From: Nocardioides sp. WS12
GTDB lineage: Bacteria; Actinomycetota; Actinomycetes; Propionibacteriales; Nocardioidaceae
Assembly (NCBI RefSeq): GCF_014108865.1
Contig: NZ_CP053928.1
Coordinates: 3,720,001-3,784,000, forward strand
Direction: 5' to 3'
DNA length: 64,000 nucleotides
Each line of letters opens with the position of its first letter. Position 1 is the first letter of the stretch. The notes under the pieces were generated by a model. The model saw nothing but the letters and a program-made list of their open reading frames with translations, did no database searches and was not told the DNA's origin. The position numbers were made by a program, and so were the translations under genes. Positions 1-10,100 of this stretch are shown here, one piece after another.

Positions 1-1987
1 ACAGTTCGCGTCGTCGTACGGCGCGCACGGCACGGACCGCCTTCTCCCCCTCCTGGCGACGAGCGCTCGCGAGCATCTCCTCGGTGAGGGCGTCCGAGCC
101 CAGCGGCCGGAGGTCGCCCGCGAGCAGGCGCACCCCGGCCGGCTCGCGCTCGAGCAGGTCGGTGCAGTAGCGGGAGGTCGCCAGCAGGTGCGCCAGTCGC
201 TCGGCGACCTCGCCCTCGTCGCGGAGCGTGGAGAGGTACCACGGAGTCCGCCCGAGCTCCTCGCTGATCCGCCGAAAGCCGAACAGTCCCCCATCGGGAT
301 CCGGGCACTCCGCGAACCACTGCAGCATCGCGGGCAGCAGGGTGCGCTGGATCGCGGAGGTCCGACTGACACCGGACGTGAGCGCTTCCAGGTTGCGCAG
401 CGCTGCCTGCGGGTCGGCGTACCCCAAGGCCGCGAGCCGCGCCCCCGCCGCTTCCGAGGACAGGCGGACCTCGTCGGAGCCGATCCTGGCAACGGCGCTG
501 AGCAGCGGCCGGTAGAAGATCTTCTGGTGCAGCCGACTGACCTCGCGGCGGTAGTCCTGCCAGGTGTCGTCGAGCCTCTTCTCGGACTCCTTGAGGAAGC
601 CCAGGCTGCGCCCGAGGCGCCGCATCGACGGCGCGTCGGAGGGTACGACGTGCGTGCGCTGCATCCGGTAGAGCTGGATGCGGTGCTCCAACTGGCGGAG
701 GAAGCCGTAGGCGCGATGGAGCGCCTCACCGTCCTCCCGGCCGACGTAGCCACCGCGGCTCAACTCGGCCAGGGCGCTCAGCGTGGTGGACGGCCGGATC
801 CGCTCGTCGGCGCGCCCGTGGACGAGTTGCAGCAACTGGACCGCGAACTCGACGTCGCGCAGGCCACCGGAACCGAGCTTGAGCTGGCGATCGGCTTCCT
901 TCGCGGGGATGTGTTCCAGGACCCGTCGACGCATGGCGCGGGCTGCATCCACGAAGCCCTCCCGGTCGGCCGCCGACCACACCATCGGAGCGACCATGTC
1001 GACGAAGGCGCGGCCCAGGGCGAGGTCCCCGGCGACCGGCCGGGCCTTGAGCAGCGCCTGGAACTCCCACTGCTCGGCCCAGCGCTCATAATAGCTCTGG
1101 TGACTGGCGAGGGTCCGGCTCAACGGGCCCGCCTTGCCCTCCGGCCGCAGGGCGGCGTCGACCGGCCAGATGGTGCCCTCGGCCGTGTGCTGCGAGCAGA
1201 CCTGCATCAACTGGGCCGCGAGGCGGGACGCGATCTTCCCGGCGGCCGACACGATGGCCCCGTCCGCATCGGGGTCGGCCGGCTCGTGGAGGAAGATCAC
1301 GTCGACGTCGGAGACGTAGTTCAGTTCGTGGCCACCGCACTTGCCCATCGCGATCACCGCGAGCCGCACGGTGGCGGACTCGGGACCGACCCGCTGGCGC
1401 GCGACGGCGAGCGCTGCGTCGAGCGTTCCCGCAGCGAGGTCCGAGAGTTCGGCCGCCGCGTCGTCAACACCCAGGTGGTGGGCCAGGTCCCGGGAAGCCA
1501 GGCGCAGCAACTGGCGGCGGTACTCGACGCGCAGCGCGTCGATCGCCTCGTGATCAGGTGCCGTCGCGACCGGCGAGGCGTCCGCGGCATCGGCGCCGAC
1601 CGCCGCCAGCAGTGACGCCCGCATTGCCCACGCCGCCGGGCGGGTCGACCCGAGATCCGGATCGGTGAGCTCGCGCCACTGCTCGGGATGCTGGCACAGG
1701 TGATCCGCCAGGGCGGTGCTCGCGCCGAGCACGCAGAGCAGGCGCATCGCCGTACCCTCGTCGTCGCGAAGGGCGGTCAGCAGCGCCTCGCGATCGTCGA
1801 CAGCGGCCGCCAGCCGACACAGCGCGGTCAGTGCCGCGTCCGGGTCGGCCGTCTGACCGAGGAACGCGAGCAGGTCCACCCCACCCGCCCCGAGCTCCTC
1901 GAGTTCCGTGACGGCGCGGTCGAGTTCGACGAACCCCAGCCGCAGCAGGTCGCTGCGGGTGGTCCGTCGAAGGTCGGCCGGCGTCAC
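1..1987 (-). CDS. glnE: Glutamine synthetase adenylyltransferase/deadenylylase, N-terminal part (cut by window edge)
   Basis: Transfers AMP to, and removes it from, glutamine synthetase in response to nitrogen status through PII. About 662 codons are visible; the C-terminal part lies beyond the left edge. The nucleotidyltransferase signature is clear: MGKCGGHELNYVSDVDV starts at residue 214, with the metal-binding aspartates at 227 and 229 in the form G-G-x-E-x2-Y-x-S-D-x-D. The chosen start is the GTG at 1987, giving MTPADLRR; the ATG 8 bases upstream hits a stop after three codons. It lies 21 bp behind glnA2 in the same direction, so the two are probably cotranscribed, an arrangement also known in mycobacteria. 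Family assignment is firm; only the C-terminal half is unseen. Confidence 0.95.
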   Translation of the reverse strand, partial: MTPADLRRTTRSDLLRLGFVELDRAVTELEELGAGGVDLLAFLGQTADPDAALTALCRLAAAVDDREALLTALRDDEGTAMRLLCVLGASTALADHLCQHPEQWRELTDPDLGSTRPAAWAMRASLLAAVGADAADASPVATAPDHEAIDALRVEYRRQLLRLASRDLAHHLGVDDAAAELSDLAAGTLDAALAVARQRVGPESATVRLAVIAMGKCGGHELNYVSDVDVIFLHEPADPDADGAIVSAAGKIASRLAAQLMQVCSQHTAEGTIWPVDAALRPEGKAGPLSRTLASHQSYYERWAEQWEFQALLKARPVAGDLALGRAFVDMVAPMVWSAADREGFVDAARAMRRRVLEHIPAKEADRQLKLGSGGLRDVEFAVQLLQLVHGRADERIRPSTTLSALAELSRGGYVGREDGEALHRAYGFLRQLEHRIQLYRMQRTHVVPSDAPSMRRLGRSLGFLKESEKRLDDTWQDYRREVSRLHQKIFYRPLLSAVARIGSDEVRLSSEAAGARLAALGYADPQAALRNLEALTSGVSRTSAIQRTLLPAMLQWFAECPDPDGGLFGFRRISEELGRTPWYLSTLRDEGEVAERLAHLLATSRYCTDLLEREPAGVRLLAGDLRPLGSDALTEEMLASARRQEGEKAVRAVRAVRRREL

Positions 1988-2008
1988 GGAACCATCCTCA
2001 CGCCGGGG

Positions 2009-3349
2009 TCACAGGACGGGGAGCATCCGGTCACGCTCGAAGGCGGAGACCTGGCCGCGGTACTCGTCCCACTCCGCGCGCTTGTTGCGGAGGAAGAAGT
2101 CGAAGACCTGCTCCCCCAACGTCTCGGCCAGCAACTCGGAGTTCTCGGCGATGCTGATGGCCTCGTTGAGGTTCTTCGGGAGCGGCTGGATGCCGAGGCT
2201 GTGCCGCTCACGCTCGGTCAGGGCCCACACGTCGTCCTCGGCCTCGCGCGGCATCTCGTAGCCGTTCTCGATGCCCTTGAGCCCGGCCGCAAGTACGGCG
2301 GCGTAGGCGAGGTAGGGGTTGCAAGCCGAGTCGAGGCTGCGCAGTTCGATGCGGGTCGACTGCCCCTTCAACGGCTTGTACATCGGCACCCGGATCATCG
2401 CCGAGCGGTTGTTGTGCCCCCAGCAGATGTACGACGGCGCTTCGCTGCCGAACATCATCCGCTTGTAGGAGTTGACCCACTGGTTGGTGACGACGCTGAT
2501 CTCGCTGGCGTGCTGCAGGACACCGGCGATGAACTGCCGACCAGTCTTCGACAACTGGTACTCGGCGCCCGCTTCGTAGAAGGCGTTCTGGTCGCCCTCG
2601 AAGAGCGAGACGTGCGTGTGCATGCCCGAACCGGGGTGCTCGGTGAACGGCTTCGGCATGAAGGTGGCCCACAGCCCCTGGCTGAGCGCGACCTCCCGGA
2701 TGACCGTGCGGAACGTCATGATGTTGTCGGCGGTGGTCAGCGCGTCGGCGTACCGAAGGTCGATCTCCTGTTGGCCCGGGCCCGCCTCGTGGTGGCTGAA
2801 CTCCACCGAGATGCCCATCGCCTCGAGCATGGTGATCGCCTCGCGGCGGAAGTCCGAGCCGTGCGAATGGGCGGCGTGGTCGAAGTACCCGCTGCGGTCC
2901 ATCGGGACCGGCTCCTCGCCCGGCTGCGGCTCACCCTTGAACAGGTAGAACTCGATCTCGGGGTGCGTGTAGAACGTGAAGCCCTGCTCGGCTGCCTTGC
3001 TCAGGGTCCGCTTGAGGACGTTGCGGGGATCGGCGTACGACGCCGAGCCGTCCGGCATCACGATGTCGCAGAACATGCGAGCGGTCGACGGACCCTCGCT
3101 GCTGCGCCACGGCAGGATCTGGAAGGTCGTGGGGTCGGGCAGCGCGAGCATGTCCGACTCGTAGACGCGGGCGAAGCCCTCGATCGCCGAGCCGTCGAAG
3201 CCGATGCCCTCGGAGAAGGCGCCTTCGAGCTCTGCGGGCGCGACCGCGACCGACTTGAGGGACCCGAGCACGTCGGTGAACCACAACCGGACGAACCGGA
3301 CGTCGCGCTCTTCGAGTGCGCGGAGAACGAAGTCTTCTTGCTTACCCAT
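2009..3349 (-). CDS. glnA2: Glutamine synthetase family protein, GlnA2 type
   Basis: A 446-aa type I glutamine synthetase-fold ligase. Visible landmarks are GFDGSAIEGFARVYESD near the N terminus, THPEIEFYLF, a substrate loop with GSGMHTHVSL, and CWGHNNRSAMIRVP. The start is taken at the ATG giving MGKQEDFVLRALEERD, the usual N terminus of the GlnA2 branch; the longer reading upstream looks like non-coding sequence. A TANNNT hexamer (3356-3361 on the minus strand) ends six bases before the ATG and there is no clear Shine-Dalgarno, so the message may be leaderless. Where the housekeeping enzyme has the adenylylation motif NLYDLPP this protein reads GYEMPRE, so control by the neighbouring glnE is uncertain. 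Some actinobacterial GlnA2-like enzymes ligate glutamate to polyamines rather than ammonia; the substrate here cannot be read from sequence. Confidence 0.92.
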   Translation of the reverse strand: MGKQEDFVLRALEERDVRFVRLWFTDVLGSLKSVAVAPAELEGAFSEGIGFDGSAIEGFARVYESDMLALPDPTTFQILPWRSSEGPSTARMFCDIVMPDGSASYADPRNVLKRTLSKAAEQGFTFYTHPEIEFYLFKGEPQPGEEPVPMDRSGYFDHAAHSHGSDFRREAITMLEAMGISVEFSHHEAGPGQQEIDLRYADALTTADNIMTFRTVIREVALSQGLWATFMPKPFTEHPGSGMHTHVSLFEGDQNAFYEAGAEYQLSKTGRQFIAGVLQHASEISVVTNQWVNSYKRMMFGSEAPSYICWGHNNRSAMIRVPMYKPLKGQSTRIELRSLDSACNPYLAYAAVLAAGLKGIENGYEMPREAEDDVWALTERERHSLGIQPLPKNLNEAISIAENSELLAETLGEQVFDFFLRNKRAEWDEYRGQVSAFERDRMLPVL

Positions 3350-3520
3350 GGCGTCAGCGTAGGGGGTCCTGCGCAGTGGCGTTGGTGCGGCTCGATGGGA
3401 GTCGGTCACGTTGTTTTGGTGAATCCTCTGCATTCTGTCGGACCTTCTGCGCAGGATGGCCGCTGGCCGGGCTCCCCCGGTCGCAGTACATCCGGGATGA
3501 ACCAATCAGTGGGGAACACA

Positions 3521-4300
3521 ATGTCCGTCTGGAAGAACCGCACCACCGCCGTCGTGGCCGGCGCTGTCGTGATCGTGGGCCTCGGCGCCACGGGGGCCAC
3601 CGCCGCCCGCCTGATCACCTCGCTCGACATCAAGAACGACACCATCCAGTCCGTCGACGTCCGCAACGGCACGTTGACCCGGGGCGACATCGCGGACGGC
3701 ACCCTCACGGGCATCGACATCGCCGACGGATCCATCCGCTCGGCCGACATCGCCACCGGTGGCGTCGGCACGTCGGAGATCGTCGACGGCACCATCGGCC
3801 TGGGCGACCTGTCCCCCGCCGCCAAGAGCGGTCTGGCCCCGGCTGAGGGGACCACGGGCGTGCTGGTCGACACCCTCGGCACCTCGACGCCCATTACACA
3901 CATCGGCGGCCCGATCAACGCCAACAACACCGACCTCGAGACCGGCCTGATGCTGCCCGCGGGCAAGTACCTCGTCACCGTCGACGGCGCGTTCAAGGGC
4001 GCGGCCTCGAGCGCCCCGGCGATCGACGTCTACCCGCAGCTCTCGCTGTGGCTCGACAAGAACGACGACGGCGATTTCCAGTGGGATGCGGTTGCGCCCG
4101 AAGGCGACATCAGCCCCAACGCCTTGATGCCGAACGCGGCGAACCGTCACATCTCGGTCAGCGGATCCAGCGTCATCACCTTGTCCGCCCCGACCTACGT
4201 CGGCCTGCTGGCGTTCGGCTACGCCAGCGACACGTCTGACGCGCGCAGCGGCGAGATCAACGTCATCGGCGCCACGATCACCGCCACCCCGCTCAACTGA
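3521..4300 (+). CDS. Secreted protein with N-terminal D-I-x-x-G-T-L repeat block
   Basis: A 259-aa protein of unknown role. It opens with MSVWKNRTT, a hydrophobic stretch and an Ala-rich cleavage region ending ATAARL, so a signal peptide is likely. Residues about 32-95 hold six imperfect tandem units of roughly 10 residues with the pattern D-I/V-x-x-G-T/S-L/I, such as DIADGTLTG and DIADGSIRS. The remainder is beta-rich and ends in a SGEINVIGATITA strand. Repeats like these may stack as a short beta-solenoid, but this is inference. The ATG at 3521 is preceded by GGGGAA at good spacing; an in-frame ATG at 3497 is possible. It is divergent from glnA2 and has its own terminator, so probably monocistronic. 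Confidence 0.8.
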   Translation: MSVWKNRTTAVVAGAVVIVGLGATGATAARLITSLDIKNDTIQSVDVRNGTLTRGDIADGTLTGIDIADGSIRSADIATGGVGTSEIVDGTIGLGDLSPAAKSGLAPAEGTTGVLVDTLGTSTPITHIGGPINANNTDLETGLMLPAGKYLVTVDGAFKGAASSAPAIDVYPQLSLWLDKNDDGDFQWDAVAPEGDISPNALMPNAANRHISVSGSSVITLSAPTYVGLLAFGYASDTSDARSGEINVIGATITATPLN

Positions 4301-4307
4301 CAACCCG

Positions 4308-4337
4308 CTGGTCACCGGCCTCGGGGCCGGTGGCCAG
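4308..4337 (+). terminator. Rho-independent-type hairpin after the secreted repeat protein
   Basis: A 13-bp stem (4308-4320 with 4325-4337, one mismatch) around a TCGG loop begins eight bases after the stop codon. There is no U-tract, as is usual in GC-rich actinobacteria. Confidence 0.7.
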
Positions 4338-4464
4338 AAGGCCTCCCGAACACCTCGAATCAGGCGTGAATTCTCGTTCCACCCGGACCATGGCGCGGGC
4401 CCCGAAGCAGGTCTACCGTCAAAGGTGACGACCCGTTCATGGGCCGCACGAGAAAGGAAACGCC

Positions 4465-4923
4465 ATGGCCACCACCCACCAGCGCGAGCACCTCACGCAC
4501 GACATGCGCGAAGAGCTCCATGACCTCGCCAACTTCTCCAGCATCGACTCAGATCGGCAAGGACGGGTAGCCCTCTGGGTGACCTTCACTGGCCTCGCGA
4601 TCGTGTGGGGGCTGGACATGATGTTCTCGTTCATGACCGACACCTGGGACAGCTACGTCTCGGTGTGGGCCAACAACTTCCTGCCCGGTGACGCGAGCGA
4701 CGCGACGATGTGGATCGGTGCCCTCACCGTTGCCCTCGGCCTGCTCGTGGCGGCCGCGCCCCACTTCGGTGCCGACGTGCTCGGCATCTGGCTGGTGATC
4801 CTCGCCATCAACGTGTTCAGCGTCGACAACATGGCGCACCTCGGCGTGGGCATGCTCGCGCTCGCCGCCTGCTGCTTCGCGCTGGCCCGGATGGCCCGCG
4901 GGAACCACGTAAGAGAGGCGTAG
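4465..4923 (+). CDS. Small integral membrane protein, unknown function
   Basis: A 152-aa protein I do not recognise. The first 32 residues are hydrophilic (MATTHQREHLTHDMREELHD). They are followed by hydrophobic segments at about 35-53, 85-101, 103-121 and 124-141, suggesting four membrane spans with a short outside loop containing WDSYVSVWANNFLPGD. The start is supported by a GAAAGGAAAC ribosome-binding site ending three bases before the ATG. It is a lone gene between two hairpins and converges on nadE. No catalytic or transport motif is visible. Confidence 0.8.
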   Translation: MATTHQREHLTHDMREELHDLANFSSIDSDRQGRVALWVTFTGLAIVWGLDMMFSFMTDTWDSYVSVWANNFLPGDASDATMWIGALTVALGLLVAAAPHFGADVLGIWLVILAINVFSVDNMAHLGVGMLALAACCFALARMARGNHVREA

Positions 4924-4939
4924 CCCGGAGGACATGGGG

Positions 4940-4962
4940 CGGCGGGGGTTCGGGCCCCGCCG
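4940..4962. terminator. Bidirectional terminator hairpin between the membrane protein gene and nadE
   Basis: Perfect 8-bp arms CGGCGGGG and CCCCGCCG with a 7-base loop lie between the two convergent genes. Confidence 0.6.
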
Positions 4963-4980
4963 TCGTACTCCCCTGCGGCC

Positions 4981-7041
4981 TCAGGCCTTCGGGACGTTCT
5001 CCAGCTCGGCCAGCCAGGCGGCCGGGCTGGCGTCCGACGGCATCCGCCAGTCACCGCGCGGTGACATCGTGCCGCCGGCGCTGACCTTGGGGCCGTTCGG
5101 CAGTGCCGACCGCTTGAACTGGCTGCTGAAGAACCGCTTCGTGAAGACCTCGAGCCACCGGCGCACCGTCGCCAGGTCGTACGACGCCCGGCGCTCCTCG
5201 GGGAAGCCCGGAGGCCACTCCCCGGTCGACTGGTCGCGCCAGGCGTGCCAGGCAAGGAAGGCGATCTTGCTCGGCCGGTAGCCGCGCCGGATCACGTGGT
5301 AGAGCGTGAAGTCCTGCAGGGCGTACGGCCCGACGGAGTCCTCGGTCGCCTGCGGCTTCTTGCCGTCCTCGGTCGGGATCAGCTCCGGAGTGATCTCCTG
5401 CTCGAGGATCTCCTGGAGCACCACGTCGGCTTCGTCGTCGTAGTGCTTGCCGTCGTGGAGCTGGTCGGTGTCGATCACCCAGCGGATCAGGTGCTGGACC
5501 AGCGTCTTCGGGACGCCCGCGTTGACGTTGTAGTGCGACATCTGGTCACCGACGCCGTAGGTGCACCAGCCGAGCGCGAGCTCGGAGAGGTCGCCGGTGC
5601 CGAGCACGATGCCCCCGCGGTGGTTGGCGAGGCGGAAGAGGTAGTCGGTGCGCAGCCCGGCCTGGACGTTCTCGAAGGTGATGTCGTAGACCGGCTCGCC
5701 GTCGCTGTACGGGTGATCGAGGTCCTCGAGCATCTGTCGAGCGGCCGGCTTGATGTCGAGTTCTGCGAACGTGCAGCCGAGGGCAGTCGCGAGGCGGGTG
5801 GCGTAGGACTTCGTGGTGTCCCCGGTTGCAAAGCCCGGCATCGTGAACGCGTGGATGTCGCTGCGCGGGCGACCCAGCCGGTCCATCGCCTTGGCGGCGA
5901 CGATCAACGCGTGCGTCGAGTCGAGACCGCCGCTGACCCCGATCACGATCTTCGGGTTGCCGATGGCCTTGAGTCGCTGCTCCAGCCCGGAGACCTGGAT
6001 GTTGTAGGCCTCGTAGCAGTCGAGGGCGAGCCGCTCGGGGTTGTCGGGCACGAACGGGTAGCGGTCGACCTTGCGACGCAGGCCGATGTCTCCCGCGGGC
6101 GGGTCGAGGGTGAACTCGATGACGTCGAAGTCGCCCGCGCCGGTCGTTGCAACCCCGCGTGCGTTGTCCTCGAAGGTGCCCTGCCGCTGGCGCTCCTGGC
6201 GCAACCGATCGAGGTCCACGTCGACGACCGTGCGTCGCGGGCCGTCCGGGAACCGCTCGCTCTCGCCGAGCAGATCCCCCATCTCGTAGACCATGGTCTG
6301 GCCGTCCCACGACAGGTCGGTCGTGGATTCACCCTGACCCGCAGCCGCGTAGACGTAGGCCGCATTGCAGCGGGCGCTCGCACTGCGGGCGAGCAGGTGC
6401 CGGTCCTCGGCGCGGGCAATCGTGATCGGACTGCCCGACAGGTTCGCCAGCACCGTGGCGCCAGCGAGCGAGGCGTAGGCGCTCGGCGGGATCGGCACCC
6501 ACATGTCCTCGCAGATCTCGACATGCAGCGCGAGACCGGGAACGTCAGATGCCTGGAAGATCAGGTCGTTGCCGAAGGGGACGTCCGTCCCCCCGAGCGT
6601 GATGACCTCGCCGCGCTGGTCCTCCCCCGAGGCGAACCAGCGGGCTTCGTAGAACTCGCGGTAGGTCGGCAGGAACGACTTGGGCGCCACACCGAGGATC
6701 TCGCCTCGGTGGATCACCACGGCGCAGTTGAAGATCCGGTTGCCCTTGCGGATCGGTGCGCCGATCGCCAGCACCGGCAGCAGGTCCCGGCTGGCCTCGA
6801 CGATGTCGCCGATCGCCGCGAGCACCGCGTCCAGGAGTACGTCCTGCAGGAAGAGGTCGTCGACGGCGTACCCGGTCAGTCCCAGCTCGGGGAACACCGC
6901 CACCGCCACGCCCTCGTCGTGGCAGGCCCGGGCCTGCTCGATGGTGCGGGCAGCATTGGTCGCGGGGTCGGCGATGGCCACCGGCAGGGTGACCGCGGCA
7001 ACCCGGGCGAACCCGTGGGCATAGGCCGAGTAGAAGTCCAC
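4981..7041 (-). CDS. nadE: Glutamine-dependent NAD+ synthetase
   Basis: Converts nicotinate adenine dinucleotide to NAD+ using ATP and ammonia released from glutamine. The 686-aa length suits the two-domain actinobacterial form. The N-terminal nitrilase-fold amidase has the complete catalytic triad: Glu52 in [10 protein letters not shown], Lys121 in [13 protein letters not shown] and Cys177 in EICEDMW. The C-terminal synthetase has the ATP-pyrophosphatase P-loop SGGLDST at 370-376. The start is a GTG giving [17 protein letters not shown]. The gene is divergent from the eCIS-like effector gene, with 146 bp between them, and converges on the small membrane protein gene. Confidence 0.96.
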   Translation of the reverse strand: MDFYSAYAHGFARVAAVTLPVAIADPATNAARTIEQARACHDEGVAVAVFPELGLTGYAVDDLFLQDVLLDAVLAAIGDIVEASRDLLPVLAIGAPIRKGNRIFNCAVVIHRGEILGVAPKSFLPTYREFYEARWFASGEDQRGEVITLGGTDVPFGNDLIFQASDVPGLALHVEICEDMWVPIPPSAYASLAGATVLANLSGSPITIARAEDRHLLARSASARCNAAYVYAAAGQGESTTDLSWDGQTMVYEMGDLLGESERFPDGPRRTVVDVDLDRLRQERQRQGTFEDNARGVATTGAGDFDVIEFTLDPPAGDIGLRRKVDRYPFVPDNPERLALDCYEAYNIQVSGLEQRLKAIGNPKIVIGVSGGLDSTHALIVAAKAMDRLGRPRSDIHAFTMPGFATGDTTKSYATRLATALGCTFAELDIKPAARQMLEDLDHPYSDGEPVYDITFENVQAGLRTDYLFRLANHRGGIVLGTGDLSELALGWCTYGVGDQMSHYNVNAGVPKTLVQHLIRWVIDTDQLHDGKHYDDEADVVLQEILEQEITPELIPTEDGKKPQATEDSVGPYALQDFTLYHVIRRGYRPSKIAFLAWHAWRDQSTGEWPPGFPEERRASYDLATVRRWLEVFTKRFFSSQFKRSALPNGPKVSAGGTMSPRGDWRMPSDASPAAWLAELENVPKA

Positions 7042-7187
7042 GAGGCGAGTCTAGGGAGTGCCGATTCCCACGCGATGCTGGTTGCTTCGAGCGCACCCGG
7101 GTGGCGCCCCATCGGGCAGGTGGCGTTGCCCTTGCACGTGCACCCCGTCTGCGGCCGCAGCCACCTCGCGTCGGCGACGCTGGAACC

Positions 7188-10100
7188 ATGGCCGGCGCCC
7201 GACACGGAGCCGAAGCCGTCAAGGCCGAGGCGTCCCATGCCCTCGATGACGGCCGCCGTCGTGCCGCCGGCGGATCGAGGCCCGCTCTCGGCGGCAGTGC
7301 CGGCGCCGTACTCGCCCTTCAACGCAACGCAGGCAACGCTGCTGTTGCTGCGTTGATGGCGGCCAAGGGCAAGGGGCCGAGCGAACGGGCCGTGGTCGAG
7401 ATCGATGGCGCGCTCAGGGAGATCAAGAAGGACGAGCCGTCCATCGACGTGGTGGAGACGGGTCTCAAACAGGCCAAGTCCCTCGGCGTGCCGGTCGAGC
7501 TGGAAGGACCCAAGCCGCCCGCCTCGGCACTCGCGGTGACCAAGACCGGTTTCGGACCGGGCTCGGTGGCGGCGAAGAAGCCGGTGCCGCCGCCCAAGTC
7601 GGTCCCGGCAGTCCCGGCTGCGGCCAAGGCCGGCGCCGCGAAGCCGAAGGTGGCCGGCGGCGCTCCCGCAGCCAAGGCCGCTGGCCCCATTCCGGCGAAG
7701 GGTGGCGGTGCAGCGGGCGCCGCAGCTCCGGTGCCGATCGCTGCCGACATGCTCCTCCAGCCGCCTGTCGCGCCCGTGGGTACGCGGCCGGAGGAGGATC
7801 CGGCGTTCGTACGGGTCACCGGCGGCATGAAGGGCGTGGCGAAGGACAAGAAGTCACACCCGACGGCCGCCTCGAAGGCGCAGGAGGCCCAGGGCGCCGC
7901 GCTGGCACCGACCGACGACATCGCCGGCCAGGCCAAAGCGGCCAAGGTCGACAAGATGGACTCCCAGCAGGCCGGGACCTTCGACAAGAAGGCGTTCATC
8001 GCGGCGGTCAAGACCGCGATCGAGGCGAAGGCGCCCAAGACCCTGAAAGAGGCCTGTGACCCGTCCGCCAGCAAGGCGGGCGAGGTCAAGGGCGAGGTCA
8101 AGGGCATGGTCAGCCAGGGCAAGGACGATGCCGCCCACGAAATCGAAGCGTCGACCGAGGCTGCTCCTGACCAGTCCAAGGCAGTCGCCAAGCCCGTGAC
8201 GCCAATGTCCCAGGAGAATCCGGGCGCGGCCCCAGCGATCCCCGCAGGCGGCGCGGTGCCCAAGCCGGCACCTGCCGAGCAGACCAACCTCGAAGCGGGC
8301 AAGCACCAGGCCGACCAGGAGATGGCCGACGCGAACGTCACCGACGAGCAGCTCGCGAAGTCCAACGAGCCGGAGTTCGAGGGTGCGCTGGCGGACAAGC
8401 AGCAGGCCGCCCAGCATGCCAAGACCGCCCCGGCTGAGTACCGCCAGGAGGAGCGGGCCACCCTCGCCCAAGGCCACGAGCAGGCCGAGGCCGACACCAA
8501 GGCCGGGGTCGGGGCGATGCAGGGTGCCAAGGGCGCGGCCATGACGAAGTTGATGGCTGCGAAGGGCACGACCAAGTCGAAGGACGAGCAGAAACGCGCC
8601 GAGGTCACCACCAAGATCCAGGGCATCTTCACCGCCACCGAGGCGGACGTGAAGAAGACTCTCGAGGGCATCGACCCGAAGGTGGATGCGGCGTTCGAGA
8701 AGGGCGAGGCCGGAGCCAAGCAGGCGTTCGAGTCGTACGTCTCGGCCAAGATGTCGGCGTACAAGGCGGATCGGTACAGCGGTTGGCTGGGCGGCCTGCG
8801 CTGGGCCAAGGACAAGTTGCTCGGAATGCCCGACAAGGTCAACGAGTTCTACGCGGCCGGCCGCGAGATCTACCTCAAGCAGATGGACGGCGTGATCGCC
8901 AATGTCGCCGACATCGTGGGCAACGACCTGAAGGCTGCCAAGGAGCGGATCGCCAAGGGACGCGGTGAGATCGCCGCGTACGTCAAGACTCTGTCCCCGG
9001 ACCTGCGGAAGGTCGGCTCGGAGGCGGCCAAGGAGATCGGCGACAAATTCGAGCAGCTCGAGTCGGACGTCGACAACAAGCAGAACGAGGTCGTCGAGTC
9101 GCTCGCGACCAAGTACGTCGAAGCGCGCAAGGGCCTCGACGAGCGGATCGAGGCACTCCAGGCCGAGAACAAGGGCCTGGTCGACAAGGCGATCGGCGCC
9201 ATCAAGGCAGTCATCAACACCATCCGCGAACTGGTCGCGATGCTGAAGAACACCCTGGCCCGCGCTGCCGCCGCGATCGGCGACATCATCAAGGACCCGA
9301 TCGGATTCCTCGGCAACCTGATCGGCGCCATCAAGGGCGGCATCAACAAGTTCTTCGCCAACATCGGCACCCACCTCAAGAAGGGGTTGATGGGTTGGCT
9401 GTTCGGCCAGCTCGGCGAGGCCGGCATCGAGATCCCCGACACCTTCGACGTCAAGGGCATCATCAAGCTCCTCGCGTCGATCTTCGGCCTCACCTGGGCC
9501 AACATCCGCAACCGGATCGTCAAGCAGATCGGCGAGAAGGCGATGGCGGCGGTCGAGAAGGGCGTCGACATCTTCCAGAAGATCGCCAGCGGCGGCATCG
9601 GCGCGATCTGGGAGATGTTGGTCGAGAAGCTCGGCGACATCAAGAACATGATCATGGAGCAGATCCAGGACTTCGTGATCACCAAGATCATCACCGCCGG
9701 CATCACCTGGCTGGTCTCACTGCTCAACCCGGCCGCCGCGTTCATCAAGGCCTGCAAGCTGATCTACGACGTGGTCATGTTCTTCGTCAACAACGCCGCC
9801 CGGATCATGAAGTTCGTCAACACCGTCATCGACGGAGTCGTCGACATCGCCAAGGGCAACGTGTCCTCGGTGGTCAACAAGATCGAAGACGCGCTCGGCC
9901 AGATGGTGCCGATCCTGATCGGCTTCATCGCCAGCGTGCTCGGCATCGGCGGCATCGGCGAGAAGATCAAGTCGATCATCCAGGCCATCCAGAAGCCCTT
10001 CAACAAAGCGATCGACTTCGTGATCAAGACCGGCCTCAAGCTCGCCGGCCCGGTCATCCGCGGCCTGAAGGGGATCGGCGCGAAGGTCAAGGGCAAGGTC

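Noticed and set aside
188..3500. Long open frames on the plus strand
   Set aside because: They are antisense to glnE and glnA2, which have unmistakable catalytic motifs on the minus strand. The plus-strand readings are Arg/Gly/Pro-rich with no family resemblance, the usual GC-rich shadow effect.
5245..7356. A 703-codon plus-strand frame opposite nadE
   Set aside because: The nadE triad and P-loop on the minus strand are complete; the plus-strand reading has no recognisable domain.
7319..9374. Long minus-strand frames opposite the eCIS-like gene
   Set aside because: They read as Ala/Ser- or Leu/Gly-rich low-complexity sequence, while the plus-strand frame has conserved motifs from end to end.
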